DNA from: UKL13-2 sp040379385
Lineage (GTDB): Bacteria > Pseudomonadota > Gammaproteobacteria > Burkholderiales > Usitatibacteraceae
Length of the DNA: 15,498 nucleotides
Assembly: GCA_040379385.1 (NCBI GenBank)
Contig: JBEILF010000052.1
Location: forward strand, 1-15,498
Reading direction: 5' to 3'
The position numbers and the translations under genes are program-made. The first letter of the stretch is position 1. Every line of letters starts with the position of its first letter. The notes beneath the pieces are model-generated. The model made no database searches and had not been told where the DNA came from. It saw nothing but the letters and a program-made list of their open reading frames with translations. Of this stretch, positions 7,508-14,721 are shown piece after piece.

Positions 7508-8557
7508 TCAAAGTGGTGTGATGCCCAGCTTAGAAAAGAGTGCACGATCACGTTCGACGTCGGGATTACCCGTGGTCAGCAACTTCTCTCCATAAAAAAT
7601 GGAGTTGGCACCGGCGAGAAAACAAAGCGCTTGAGTTGCTTCGTTCATCTCCTGGCGGCCGGCTGACAATCGAACGAAACTTGCCGGCATGGTGATACGC
7701 GCCGCCGCGATGGTGCGGACGAACTCCGTCCAGTGGATGGCGCGTTCACCGGCCAACTGATCGTGCAGTGGTGTGCCTTCGACCTGTACGAGGTAATTGA
7801 TGGGCACGGACTCTGGCGGTGGATCGAGGCTGGCCAGTTGTGCAATCAACCCGGCGCGTTCGGTGCGCGATTCCCCCATGCCAACAATGCCACCGCAACA
7901 GACGTTGATGCCCGCTCCGCGCACGCGGTCGAGGGTGTCCAGCCGATCTTGGTACTCACGCGTGGTCACGATATCGCCATATTTTTCCGGCGCTGTGTCG
8001 AGGTTGTGGTTGTAGTAATCTAGGCCTGCCGCCTTGAGTTGTTCTGCCTGTCCGTCTTTCAACATGCCCAGCGTACAGCACGTTTCGAGTCCGAGCGCCT
8101 TCACTTTCTGCACCATTTCCAAGACTGGATCGAGGTCGCGCTGTTTGGGTCCGCGCCAGGCGGCACCCATGCAAAATCTTGATGCGCCATTTTGCTTGGC
8201 AAGTTTTGCGGTGCTGACAACGGTCGCAACGTCGAGAATCGCCTCGTTTTCGACCCCCGTCTGATATCGTGCCGCTTGCGGACAATAACCGCAATCCTCA
8301 GAACATCCGCCGGTCTTGATTGAAAGCAGTGTGGACAGTTGTATCTTGTTGGCGGCGTGATATTCACGATGCACCGATTGCGCGCGGAACATCAGGTCAT
8401 TGAACGGCAGCGCAAATAGTGCTTCAACTTCTGCCACCGACCAGTTTTGTGTTTGCCAGCGTCGACTTAAATGAACCGCCTGCATTTGCGGCGATTCCGC
8501 CTTCGTCGTTGCTAGGTTCGGTGGGGTCGATGCAGCTTGGGGCGCGATAGGGCTCAT
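7508..8557 (-). CDS. bioB: Biotin synthase BioB
   Basis: A 349-residue radical-SAM enzyme that inserts sulfur into dethiobiotin, the last step of biotin synthesis. The radical-SAM CX3CX2C motif is C85-SED-C89-GY-C92. Further conserved cysteines occur in RFCMGAAW, ETCCTLG and NVCCGG, and the unusual Arg ligand of the [2Fe-2S] cluster is in FVRLSAGR. YYNHNLDT is a signature block. I chose ATG 8557; an in-frame TTG at 8590 would add 11 residues, and a second ATG at 8485 would give a protein that begins near the E. coli start. With 8557 the protein has an extra N-terminus of about 30 residues rich in Ala, Pro and Thr. It is the first gene of the bioB-F-H-C-D operon and is read away from comF. Confidence 0.96.
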   Translation of the reverse strand: MSPIAPQAASTPPNLATTKAESPQMQAVHLSRRWQTQNWSVAEVEALFALPFNDLMFRAQSVHREYHAANKIQLSTLLSIKTGGCSEDCGYCPQAARYQTGVENEAILDVATVVSTAKLAKQNGASRFCMGAAWRGPKQRDLDPVLEMVQKVKALGLETCCTLGMLKDGQAEQLKAAGLDYYNHNLDTAPEKYGDIVTTREYQDRLDTLDRVRGAGINVCCGGIVGMGESRTERAGLIAQLASLDPPPESVPINYLVQVEGTPLHDQLAGERAIHWTEFVRTIAAARITMPASFVRLSAGRQEMNEATQALCFLAGANSIFYGEKLLTTGNPDVERDRALFSKLGITPL

Positions 8558-8659
8558 AGTATTTTTTGTGCGGTTTCGGGCCGCAGGCAATCAAAGTGCA
8601 AGCGCGCTTTCGGCGCAGCGAGATGTTGGCAAAAAGAGTGTCTGCGAGGCTAAACTTTA

Positions 8660-8688
8660 ACTATGAAGAACGACGCACAATATGTCAA
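8660..8688 (-). promoter_or_regulatory. Sigma70-like promoter for the biotin operon
   Basis: On the minus strand, a perfect -35 box TTGACA (8683-8688) is followed by a 17-base spacer and CATAGT (8660-8665), which matches 4 of 6 bases of the -10 consensus. Transcription would begin near 8653, giving a leader of about 95 bases before the bioB ATG. A short AT-rich dyad TAAACTTTA (8651-8659) covers the expected start point, but I see no full BirA operator. Confidence 0.6.
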
Positions 8689-8779
8689 TTCACGACCGGG
8701 ACGATTGCGACAATTGCCTATTTTTTGCACTACAGTTTCTCACATCGGTAGATTTGCCTTGGACGTGACGTACTAGCTT

Positions 8780-9505
8780 ATGTCAATTGTCTCATCACGT
8801 TTGTTTGACCGCCCCAGGCTATCGGATATCGATCAAGCTTGTGCGTTGTGTGAAGCCACCAACCAAAGTGCGGTGTGTAGCGCGTGCGCCGACAGCTTGG
8901 GGCGCTCGCAGCGTGCATTTGTATGTGTGAATTGTGCGCTCCCTGGTGGGTCTCACGAGGTCTGCGGAAAGTGTTTGTCCGACCCCCCACACTTCGACTC
9001 CACAGTGGCCGCCTTCCACTATCAGTATCCGCTCGACAAACTGGTGCAGTCGTTAAAGTTCGGTGCAGATTTGAAGTTAGTGCGGTTCTTCAGTAACGCT
9101 ATTGCCGAGGCGGTGCTCTCGTCAGCTGGGGAAAATTGTGCTTTCCCGGAGATTGTTATTGCCCTGCCATTGTCCAATCAACGCCTCAAGGAGCGCGGCT
9201 TCAACCAGGCGGCGTTGTTGGCCGCGGGGGTGGCGAAACAACTAAAGCTGCCGGTCGCGCATGGCGCAATGTTACGTATTCGCGAAACCCCGCCGCAATC
9301 CGGGCTCAACCGTGAAGCCCGTATCAAGAATATTCGTGGTGCCTTTGCGTGTGATTCCAGCCTTGTGGGCAAAAGTGTGGCGATCATAGATGACGTGATG
9401 ACCACAGGAGCAACCCTATCCGAGGCAGCCCGCACGCTCAAAAATGCTGGTGCGGCGCGGGTCGAGGCTTGGGTGCTGGCGCGGGCTGTTTTGCAGCGAA
9501 GCTGA
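8780..9505 (+). CDS. comF: ComF family protein (phosphoribosyltransferase-like)
   Basis: A 241-residue ComF/GntX-family protein. The N-terminus has four CXXC pairs (C21/C24, C33/C36, C49/C52, C62/C65), suggesting two zinc sites. The C-terminal half is a type I phosphoribosyltransferase fold with the PRPP loop IIDDVMTTGATL at residues 202-213 and the block KERGFNQA near 137-144. In naturally competent bacteria ComF takes part in DNA uptake and processing of incoming single strands; in other species its role is unclear, so competence cannot be concluded here. The ATG at 8780 is divergent from bioB across 222 bases. The TGA stop overlaps the trmL ATG by one base, so the two genes are surely one operon. 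Confidence 0.93.
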   Translation: MSIVSSRLFDRPRLSDIDQACALCEATNQSAVCSACADSLGRSQRAFVCVNCALPGGSHEVCGKCLSDPPHFDSTVAAFHYQYPLDKLVQSLKFGADLKLVRFFSNAIAEAVLSSAGENCAFPEIVIALPLSNQRLKERGFNQAALLAAGVAKQLKLPVAHGAMLRIRETPPQSGLNREARIKNIRGAFACDSSLVGKSVAIIDDVMTTGATLSEAARTLKNAGAARVEAWVLARAVLQRS

Positions 9506-9975
9506 TGGTTGAAGTCGTGCTCGTCTCGCCGGAGATTCCGCCCAATACCGGCAATGTTATTCGCCTGTGTGCGAATACCGGTGCCAAGCTGCATCTGGTG
9601 CATCCGTTAGGCTTTGTCTGGGACGATAAACGTGTACGACGCGCAGGGCTTGACTACCACGAACTAGCAAACGTGACCCATCACCTTGACTGGAGCGAGT
9701 GTATGGCAGCCCTCGCGGGACGCCGCCTCGTCGCGATCGAAACGGGCAAGGGCACACAACTCGACCAGTTTGCCTTTCGGCAAGATGACGTACTGGTGTT
9801 TGGACAAGAGACGGCAGGGCTATCGACGCAACTGCTTTCCAGCTTCCCGCCAAGCCAACGAGTGACGTTGCCCATGATGCCCGGCAACCGCAGTCTGAAT
9901 CTTTCAAACTCGGTTGCCGTCACCGTGTACGAGGCGTGGCGTCAGTTGGGCTATCAAGGCAGCGTGATACGGTAG
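9505..9975 (+). CDS. trmL: tRNA (cytidine/uridine-34 2'-O)-methyltransferase TrmL
   Basis: A 156-residue SPOUT methyltransferase, nearly the length of E. coli TrmL (157). TrmL adds a 2'-O-methyl group at wobble position 34 of certain tRNA-Leu isoacceptors. Diagnostic blocks are PEIPPNTGNVIRLCANTG near the N-terminus, GFVWDDKRVRRAGLDYHE, FGQETAGLS, and the trefoil-knot SAM-binding ending PGNRSLNLSNSVAVTVYEAW. The ATG at 9505 overlaps the comF stop (TGATG), and the protein then begins as E. coli TrmL does; an upstream in-frame GTG at 9469 would add 12 unrelated residues within comF and is rejected. It ends 58 bases from the convergent small heat-shock gene. Identification is secure from the sequence alone. 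Confidence 0.95.
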   Translation: MVEVVLVSPEIPPNTGNVIRLCANTGAKLHLVHPLGFVWDDKRVRRAGLDYHELANVTHHLDWSECMAALAGRRLVAIETGKGTQLDQFAFRQDDVLVFGQETAGLSTQLLSSFPPSQRVTLPMMPGNRSLNLSNSVAVTVYEAWRQLGYQGSVIR

Positions 9976-10033
9976 GCCACTTGCTTTGCCGGGTGTTTTG
10001 CTCGCCCCTGCATCGAACCCGCAACGGCAGCGA

Positions 10034-10456
10034 CTAGATAATGGCAATACGCTTCGACGCGGGTACCTGTTTCTTAGGCAGGACCAATGTCAACAGCCCG
10101 TTAGCGTACTTCGCCTCCACATTGGTGTCGTCAATTTCTTGGGCAACGACAAAACTGCGTGACGACTTGCCAAACACCCGCTCGGAATGTACCACACGCT
10201 CGACCTCGCCAGTCAATGGCTCCCGCTTGACTTCCGCTTCAATAGAAACCTCATTTATTTCCACATTGACGTGGATATCCTCTTTTTGAACACCAGCCAG
10301 CACGGCGGTCACGCGGTAGGCTTTGTCGTCTTCCGCAACATCGATTTTGATGCGCGACTCCCCCACTGTTGCGTGGCCAAAAATACCCGCGAATAGATCA
10401 TCGGTCGAAGGGCGAAGGCGGGTGTTCAAATTGTGTAGCCGAACGAAGGCATTCAT
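10034..10456 (-). CDS. Small heat-shock protein, Hsp20/alpha-crystallin family
   Basis: A 140-residue ATP-independent holdase chaperone that binds unfolding proteins in the cytoplasm. The alpha-crystallin domain covers about residues 35-125: it opens with IKIDVAEDDKAYRV and ends with the signature block AKYANGLLTLVLPKK. A C-terminal I-X-I motif (RIAII) is present, which docks between dimers in larger oligomers. The N-terminal arm is short (about 34 residues), as in the bacterial class A group. The ATG at 10456 is fixed by a perfect AGGAG six bases upstream. The gene faces trmL and lies downstream, in direction of transcription, from hslVU and the cyclase wreck; sharing heat-stress function with hslVU may be incidental. 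Confidence 0.95.
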   Translation of the reverse strand: MNAFVRLHNLNTRLRPSTDDLFAGIFGHATVGESRIKIDVAEDDKAYRVTAVLAGVQKEDIHVNVEINEVSIEAEVKREPLTGEVERVVHSERVFGKSSRSFVVAQEIDDTNVEAKYANGLLTLVLPKKQVPASKRIAII

Positions 10457-10462
10457 TATGGT

Positions 10463-10467
10463 CTCCT
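10463..10467 (-). promoter_or_regulatory. Shine-Dalgarno of the small heat-shock gene
   Basis: AGGAG on the minus strand, six bases before the ATG at 10456. It is the strongest ribosome-binding site in the window and decides the start. Confidence 0.85.
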
Positions 10468-10489
10468 AAAGATAAAAATGCAGTTTGTG

Positions 10490-10520
10490 GCACCAGCCGG
10501 ATTGGACAGCCGGCAAGTGC
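10490..10520 (-). promoter_or_regulatory. Hairpin in the leader of the small heat-shock gene
   Basis: On the minus strand GCAC-TT-GCCGG, a 9-base loop, then CCGGC-TG-GTGC folds into two stacked stems (4 and 5 bp) joined by a U-G pair and a U-U mismatch. It sits 22 bases upstream of the Shine-Dalgarno. It could be part of a thermosensing leader, an mRNA-stability element or chance; the Shine-Dalgarno itself is not inside this stem. Confidence 0.4.
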
Positions 10521-10910
10521 TTTGACAATCCATAAGTAGTTGCAACCATTAAAACTACAAGCGTCCTCTGCATGTAAATTAGAAAAAAATTTGCCTCATT
10601 TCTTGTGTACATTGGGTCTTGCATACGGCGCGGTTGCCCCCATAACGACGGGCCGGAAGTTTTGGCCTCCATGCAGAGCACGAAGCCAACCGTAGCGTAA
10701 CTTTTCCTATAGATCGAGGCAGACTGCGCCGGTATGATGCCCTTGTGCTGAATGCAACTGCGGGATGCGTAGCCAGCTCTTAAGTCGAATGGGTAGCACT
10801 TGTAGTTGGGGGATGACGCATTCTCGTCGGCTGCAATTGGTTATGTTTAATCAGTACCTTCGGCATTGAAGACGCTGAACAGAAATAGGTAACGCTCCAC
10901 GGAGTAGTCG
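10521..10910. other. Intergenic stretch with nothing recognisable
   Basis: About 390 bases upstream of the small heat-shock leader. Short open frames occur on both strands, but none has a recognisable product or a convincing ribosome-binding site. I could not pick out a clear sigma32 or sigma70 promoter for the heat-shock gene. An imperfect dyad, GGTAAC at 10888-10893 with GTTACC at 10911-10916, marks the border with the cyclase remnant. Confidence 0.5.
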
Positions 10911-10911
10911 G

Positions 10912-11824
10912 TTACCCAATTTTCAGGCGACCCATAGGCCTTCGCGCTTGCTTGTCGCTCGGGACGATTGTTTTTCTGCCGACCAGCGTCAGCATCAGTG
11001 TTGCATCAGCTTTGTGGCGAGGCACCGTTGTTGCCGCTTGGGGTTTTTCAACATCGTCGCAGCATAAAATCTCAAGTGCATTCACTGCGTCCTGTTTGCT
11101 TTTGGCGGTGACGACGCCTAGCCTGAACATTTCATGGGGGCGCGTTCGAAAGCGGGCGAGTAGGTTAACAGGCGAGCGATTTTTTGCCTGACCGAACAGA
11201 GCATCGCGGGCTATGCTTCGGCAGCAAGGCGCAACATTGCCGTCCAATCGCCCGCCAGCGAACCTGCAGCGCGCATCCACAGCAAGCGAGAGACGAGCCT
11301 AATTGGTTTGCCAATCGTTGGCAATCGCCCACAGGCAACCTCCTTCTAAACAACCGGCGACCCATGAAATATTCGGCCTAGGCGTTGCGCAGCAGAGCCT
11401 TGGTTTGGCAACAGCCAGTCTATGGTCGTTGCCGTGTTAGGATTTGCCCGCGTCTCGCCAGCCTGGCGATACGGGCGGCGGTGTTGATGGCGTCACCCGA
11501 AAAATCCTGAGCCCGTTCCTGTGCAGGGCCGAAGTGAAATCCAATCTTGATGGTGAGCCTAAAATCATCCCTGCTTGGCAACGCGTCGACCGCGAGCTGC
11601 ATGCCGCGAGCAGTCTTGCATGCCAGCTGTTGGGAATACCAACATGACTTCGTCACCAATTTTTTGATGACCTTTCCCTGTCACTTAACCACCACACGCG
11701 CGAGCCGGTTGAGGCAACAATCGATCACGTAGGCAGCGGCTTTGTCACCAAACAACTCGTAGATCGAGGTGCTGTCGGCAAGGTCGGCGTGCAGGGTCGC
11801 CCGCTGTTTGTAAACAAGAGTCGT
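10912..11824 (-). pseudogene. Decayed class III adenylate/guanylate cyclase with FHA-type C-terminus
   Basis: Pieces of one cyclase can be read in order on the minus strand but in changing frames. At 11797-11684 the catalytic domain begins (HADLADSTSIYELFGD), ending at an in-frame TGA (11681-11683). At 11657-11625 another frame reads GDEVMLVFPTA, the usual metal-binding block. From about 11620 the first frame resumes with MQLAVDALP, IGFHFGP and SGDAINTAARIARLARRGQ. After that about 260 bases have no clear match. From 11166 to 10927 a third frame gives LGVVTAKSKQDAVNALEIL and a linker (DDVEKPQAATTVP) ending in PMGR, like the start of an FHA domain, then a stop. At least one stop and three frame changes make a functional protein very unlikely. 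The first frame change could be the loss of one A from the AAAAAA run at 11660-11665. The neighbouring genes are intact, which argues against poor sequence. Confidence 0.68.
11308..11324. repeat. Perfect 7-bp inverted repeat within the unmatched part of the cyclase remnant
   Basis: TTGCCAA-TCG-TTGGCAA. It lies inside the roughly 260-base section that matches no cyclase sequence. No role can be assigned. Confidence 0.4.
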
Positions 11825-11846
11825 CAACTTGCGCGCCGGCAAGTTG
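11825..11846 (-). terminator. Hairpin downstream of hslU, possible terminator
   Basis: CAACTTGC and GCAAGTTG form a perfect 8-bp stem with a 6-base loop, 117 bases after the hslU stop and immediately ahead of the cyclase remnant. The downstream bases on the minus strand are only moderately T-rich, so termination is plausible but not certain. Confidence 0.4.
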
Positions 11847-11962
11847 GTGCGACACTACGGATACAAATCGTGTCAAACGGCAAATCAATGAAACTTCCCA
11901 TTCGGCGGGCATCTCCAAAGGAAACTGCTTCAAAACCCATGTGGAATAAGGACTTTGGCATT

Positions 11963-13300
11963 TTACAGAACGTAGCGTGCGAGGTCCTCGCTTTTCGCGA
12001 GTGCGCCCAGTTTCTCGTCAACGTACGCCGGGGTGATGGTGAAAGCGGGCTGTTTGGCATCTGCGTCATAGCTGACATCCTCAAGCAGTTTTTCCATCAC
12101 CGTGTAGAGTCGCCGGGCACCGATGTTCTCCGTCTTTTCGTTTACCACAAATGCGATTTCGGCAAGGCGGCGCACGGTATCCGGTGGAAACGTCAGTGAG
12201 ACGTTCTCAGTGCCGAGCAACGCCTGATATTGTTTGGTCAGGCAGGCGTCGGTGTTGGTGAGAATCGCTTCAAAGTCTTCGACCGACAACGATTGCAACT
12301 CCACGCGAATCGGTAGACGTCCCTGCAGTTCCGGAATCAGATCTGACGGCTTGGCCAAATGAAATGCGCCTGAGGCGATAAATAGAATGTGGTCGGTCTT
12401 CACCATCCCGTACTTGGTGGAAATAGTGGTACCTTCCACTAGTGGCAGTAAATCGCGTTGCACACCTTGGCGTGAAACATCCGCACCGTGCATCTCGGAG
12501 CGTGTCGCAATCTTGTCGATCTCGTCGAGGAATACGATGCCGTTCTGCTCGACGTTCTTCAGCGCTTCAATTTTGGTCTCGTCGTCATTCACCAGTTTAA
12601 TCGCTTCCTCGTCAGTGAGAAGGCGCAGCGCTTCTTTTACCGTAACCTTGCGCGGTTTCTTGCGGCCGGAGCCCATGTCCTTAAACATGCCTTGGAGCTG
12701 CTGGGTCAAATCCTCCATGCCGGGCGGGCCAAAGATTTCCATCGTAGCGGGCGTGACGGAGAGTTCGATTTCTATCTCACGATCATCGAGCTTGCCCTCG
12801 CGCAACATCTTGCGGAATTTCTGGCGGGTTTGGTTATCGCTTGCCGCAGTGTCTTCATCGGCGGGCTTGCCGTAGAAATCAAAGCTCCTCGCTTGCGGCA
12901 GCAACACATCGAGAACCTGTTGTTCGGCGTTGTCGCTGGCTAAATGGCGCATCTTTTGTGAAGCTGCTTCGCGCGCCTGTTTGATGGCAGTCTCGACTAA
13001 GTCACGAATGATGGTATCGACATCGCGACCGACATAGCCGACCTCGGTGAATTTTGTCGCTTCGACCTTGATGAAGGGCGCATTCGCGAGTTTCGCCAGT
13101 CGGCGAGCGATCTCGGTTTTGCCCACACCGGTCGGCCCGATCATCAGAATATTCTTTGGCGTGATTTCGGTGCGTAGCGGTTCATCGACCTGACTGCGGC
13201 GCCAGCGGTTGCGCAGTGCAATTGCCACTGCACGTTTGGCAGCCGCCTGGCCGACGATGTACTTGTCGAGTTCGGTGACAATTTCCTTTGGTGTCATCAT
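11963..13300 (-). CDS. hslU: ATP-dependent protease ATPase subunit HslU (ClpY)
   Basis: A 445-residue AAA+ unfoldase that forms a hexamer and feeds substrates into the HslV peptidase. Walker A is GPTGVGKT at residues 55-62, the pore loop GYVG at 88-91 and Walker B IVFLDE at 255-260. The variable I-domain lies between about 110 and 240. The C-terminus DLARYVL matches the tail that docks into HslV and activates it. The ATG at 13300 overlaps the hslV stop (ATGA), and a second ATG follows directly at 13297; both give the family start MTPKEIV. A longer in-frame reading from 13342 lies inside hslV and is rejected. Length and motifs are normal (E. coli HslU has 443 residues). Confidence 0.97.
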   Translation of the reverse strand: MMTPKEIVTELDKYIVGQAAAKRAVAIALRNRWRRSQVDEPLRTEITPKNILMIGPTGVGKTEIARRLAKLANAPFIKVEATKFTEVGYVGRDVDTIIRDLVETAIKQAREAASQKMRHLASDNAEQQVLDVLLPQARSFDFYGKPADEDTAASDNQTRQKFRKMLREGKLDDREIEIELSVTPATMEIFGPPGMEDLTQQLQGMFKDMGSGRKKPRKVTVKEALRLLTDEEAIKLVNDDETKIEALKNVEQNGIVFLDEIDKIATRSEMHGADVSRQGVQRDLLPLVEGTTISTKYGMVKTDHILFIASGAFHLAKPSDLIPELQGRLPIRVELQSLSVEDFEAILTNTDACLTKQYQALLGTENVSLTFPPDTVRRLAEIAFVVNEKTENIGARRLYTVMEKLLEDVSYDADAKQPAFTITPAYVDEKLGALAKSEDLARYVL

Positions 13301-13845
13301 CCCAGTGTCTCGATAGTATGAGATTGATTGGTATAAATGCACAGGTCTCCGGCAATGGTCAGCGCCTTCTTGACGATGTCAGCCGGCGCTAGTTCGGTGT
13401 TTTGTAACAAGGCTAGTGCTGCCGCCTGGGCGTAAGGGCCACCGGAGCCGATCGCCAATAAGCCATGTTCCGGCTCAAGAACGTCACCGTTACCCGTGAT
13501 AATCAGAGACAACTCTGAGTCTGCGACCGTCAACATCGCTTCTAGTCGACGCAGCACACGATCAGTACGCCATTCTTTTGTCAGCTCAATAGCTGAGCGC
13601 ATCAAGTTGCCCTGATGCTTTTCGAGTTTGGCTTCGAAGCGTTCAAACAATGTGAATGCGTCTGCAGTCGCACCAGCAAAGCCGGCGAGGATCTGGTCTT
13701 TGTAAATCCGGCGCGCTTTACGTGCGCTTGCCTTCACCACAATATTGCCAAGCGTGACTTGTCCGTCGCTGCCCATTGCGACCTGTTTGCCGCGTCGTAC
13801 AGAAACGATGGTGGTGCCATGGTACTGCTCGGGCATTGGGGACAT
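13297..13845 (-). CDS. hslV: ATP-dependent protease peptidase subunit HslV (ClpQ)
   Basis: A 182-residue proteasome-beta-like threonine peptidase. After removal of a short propeptide the catalytic N-terminal residue is T11 in YHGTTIVSVRR. Other family blocks are GSDGQVTLGN, AGFAGATADAFTLFERFE, KLEKHQGNL and IGSGGPYAQAAALAL, all as in betaproteobacterial HslV. The start may be ATG 13845 or ATG 13836 (three residues later); neither has a good Shine-Dalgarno, and the propeptide would be removed in either case. The gene is first in the hslVU operon, overlaps hslU by 4 bases and has a sigma32-like promoter about 35 bases upstream, in line with heat-shock control of this protease. Confidence 0.97.
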   Translation of the reverse strand: MSPMPEQYHGTTIVSVRRGKQVAMGSDGQVTLGNIVVKASARKARRIYKDQILAGFAGATADAFTLFERFEAKLEKHQGNLMRSAIELTKEWRTDRVLRRLEAMLTVADSELSLIITGNGDVLEPEHGLLAIGSGGPYAQAAALALLQNTELAPADIVKKALTIAGDLCIYTNQSHTIETLG

Positions 13846-13880
13846 TTTGATCGGTATGTAAGTGGGGAAAAAATGCGGGT

Positions 13881-13907
13881 TTATGGAGGATTGCGCTGAT
13901 AACCAAG
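13881..13907 (-). promoter_or_regulatory. Sigma32-like heat-shock promoter for hslVU
   Basis: On the minus strand CTTGGTT (13901-13907), a 12-base spacer, then CTCCATAA (13881-13888). This resembles the sigma32 pattern CTTGAAA with CCCCAT-type -10. The start point would be near 13873, about 28 bases before the hslV ATG. hslVU is a classic heat-shock operon, which supports the call. Confidence 0.5.
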
Positions 13908-13958
13908 CCGATTTATTGAGTACGTGAACGGCGCTGTCTATCAGACTAAAGATCGGGC

Positions 13959-13982
13959 AAAAAATCGCCGACCGCGCGGCGA
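13959..13982 (-). terminator. Rho-independent terminator after the DUF3299 gene
   Basis: On the minus strand TCGCCG, a 6-base loop (CGCGGT), CGGCGA, then six T residues: a perfect GC-rich 6-bp stem with a U-tract. It lies 136 bases after the DUF3299 stop and just upstream of the hslV promoter, so it separates the permease/DUF3299 unit from hslVU. Confidence 0.8.
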
Positions 13983-14118
13983 CGAGCTCGTTGAGTTCGC
14001 GGCACGCCGACGCAAAACAGACCAGAAACAGACATTGCTGTCTGGGCCAAGACTATCTTGGCGGATTTGTTGGGGGGAATGGGCAGCCACAGGAATCGAC
14101 TTTTGAACAACCGGGGTG

Positions 14119-14706
14119 TTATTGCTTCACCGCCTCGGCATTGGTCAGACGATAGAACAGCTGTGTATCGCTCACCAACTCGAAACGCCCAGTTACGATA
14201 ATCGGCTCCCACTGGTTATACTCGACCGGAACCTTGGCGACGACTTCGACGAGTGAATCTGGTCCCTGGTAGACGCAGTAGGGACAGTGGGATGGCAAGG
14301 GCGAAAGCAGGAAGTGCTTTTGCCGGGCAGAGGTCGAAAGCGGCATGACGAAGCCGTAAAGCTTGACCTCTTTTTTGTCGAGCTCCTGTATGCGCGGCCC
14401 GAACTCCGGCAGCATTTGTGGGGCAGCCGTTTTCGCGCCTTTGGCTTTGACCTCGACAAGCTTTACTTGGCGCAGTAGCTGCCATGGAACTGTTCCAGCA
14501 GGCAGCGGATCCTTACCAATAAATCCGAACAGTTGTTCGTCTGGAATTTTGCCCGGTAGGTTGCCGACCTGTGGGCTGGGTTGCGCTTGCCCGGTGGGCA
14601 TCACAAGACCCAGCACGATTACGGCAAGCAACGAAAAAAAATGCGTTGACATTCGTTTGCAGTCGACCGCATTAGCGTGGGAAAAACGGGGTCTTAACAG
14701 GTTCAT
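14119..14706 (-). CDS. Secreted DUF3299 protein
   Basis: A 195-residue exported protein of the DUF3299 family. A hydrophobic signal sequence spans about residues 21-41, with likely cleavage after GQA, preceded by an unusually long basic N-region. The conserved domain (about 105-190) contains ELDKKEVKLYGFVMPL, then SHCPYC with C141 and C144, then the closing strand block VTGRFEL. The two nearby cysteines suggest a metal or redox site (inference). The ATG at 14706 has AGGAG ten bases upstream; an internal ATG at 14652 would give a more standard signal peptide but has no ribosome-binding site. DUF3299 genes often sit beside FtsX-type ABC transporters and zinc-related periplasmic proteins, as here. 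The function is unknown. Confidence 0.88.
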   Translation of the reverse strand: MNLLRPRFSHANAVDCKRMSTHFFSLLAVIVLGLVMPTGQAQPSPQVGNLPGKIPDEQLFGFIGKDPLPAGTVPWQLLRQVKLVEVKAKGAKTAAPQMLPEFGPRIQELDKKEVKLYGFVMPLSTSARQKHFLLSPLPSHCPYCVYQGPDSLVEVVAKVPVEYNQWEPIIVTGRFELVSDTQLFYRLTNAEAVKQ

Positions 14707-14721
14707 TTCAACTTATCTCCT

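Noticed and set aside
8651..8662. TAAACTTTA dyad as a BirA operator
   Set aside because: The BirA site needs TTGTAAACC-like halves about 15 bases apart; only a 4-bp half-arm is present.
9976..10033. Possible terminator between trmL and the small heat-shock gene (GGGTG with CGCCC)
   Set aside because: Five-bp stem with a G-T pair and no U-tract; too weak to list as a feature.
10466..10681. 71-codon minus-strand open frame upstream of the small heat-shock gene
   Set aside because: No recognisable domain and it runs through the heat-shock leader hairpin and Shine-Dalgarno.
11745..12084. Open frames between hslU and the cyclase remnant, on both strands
   Set aside because: They cross the hslU end and the hairpin and show no family features.
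12387..12943. Long plus-strand open frames opposite hslU
   Set aside because: They are antisense shadows of hslU with no family resemblance; hslU matches its family along its whole length.
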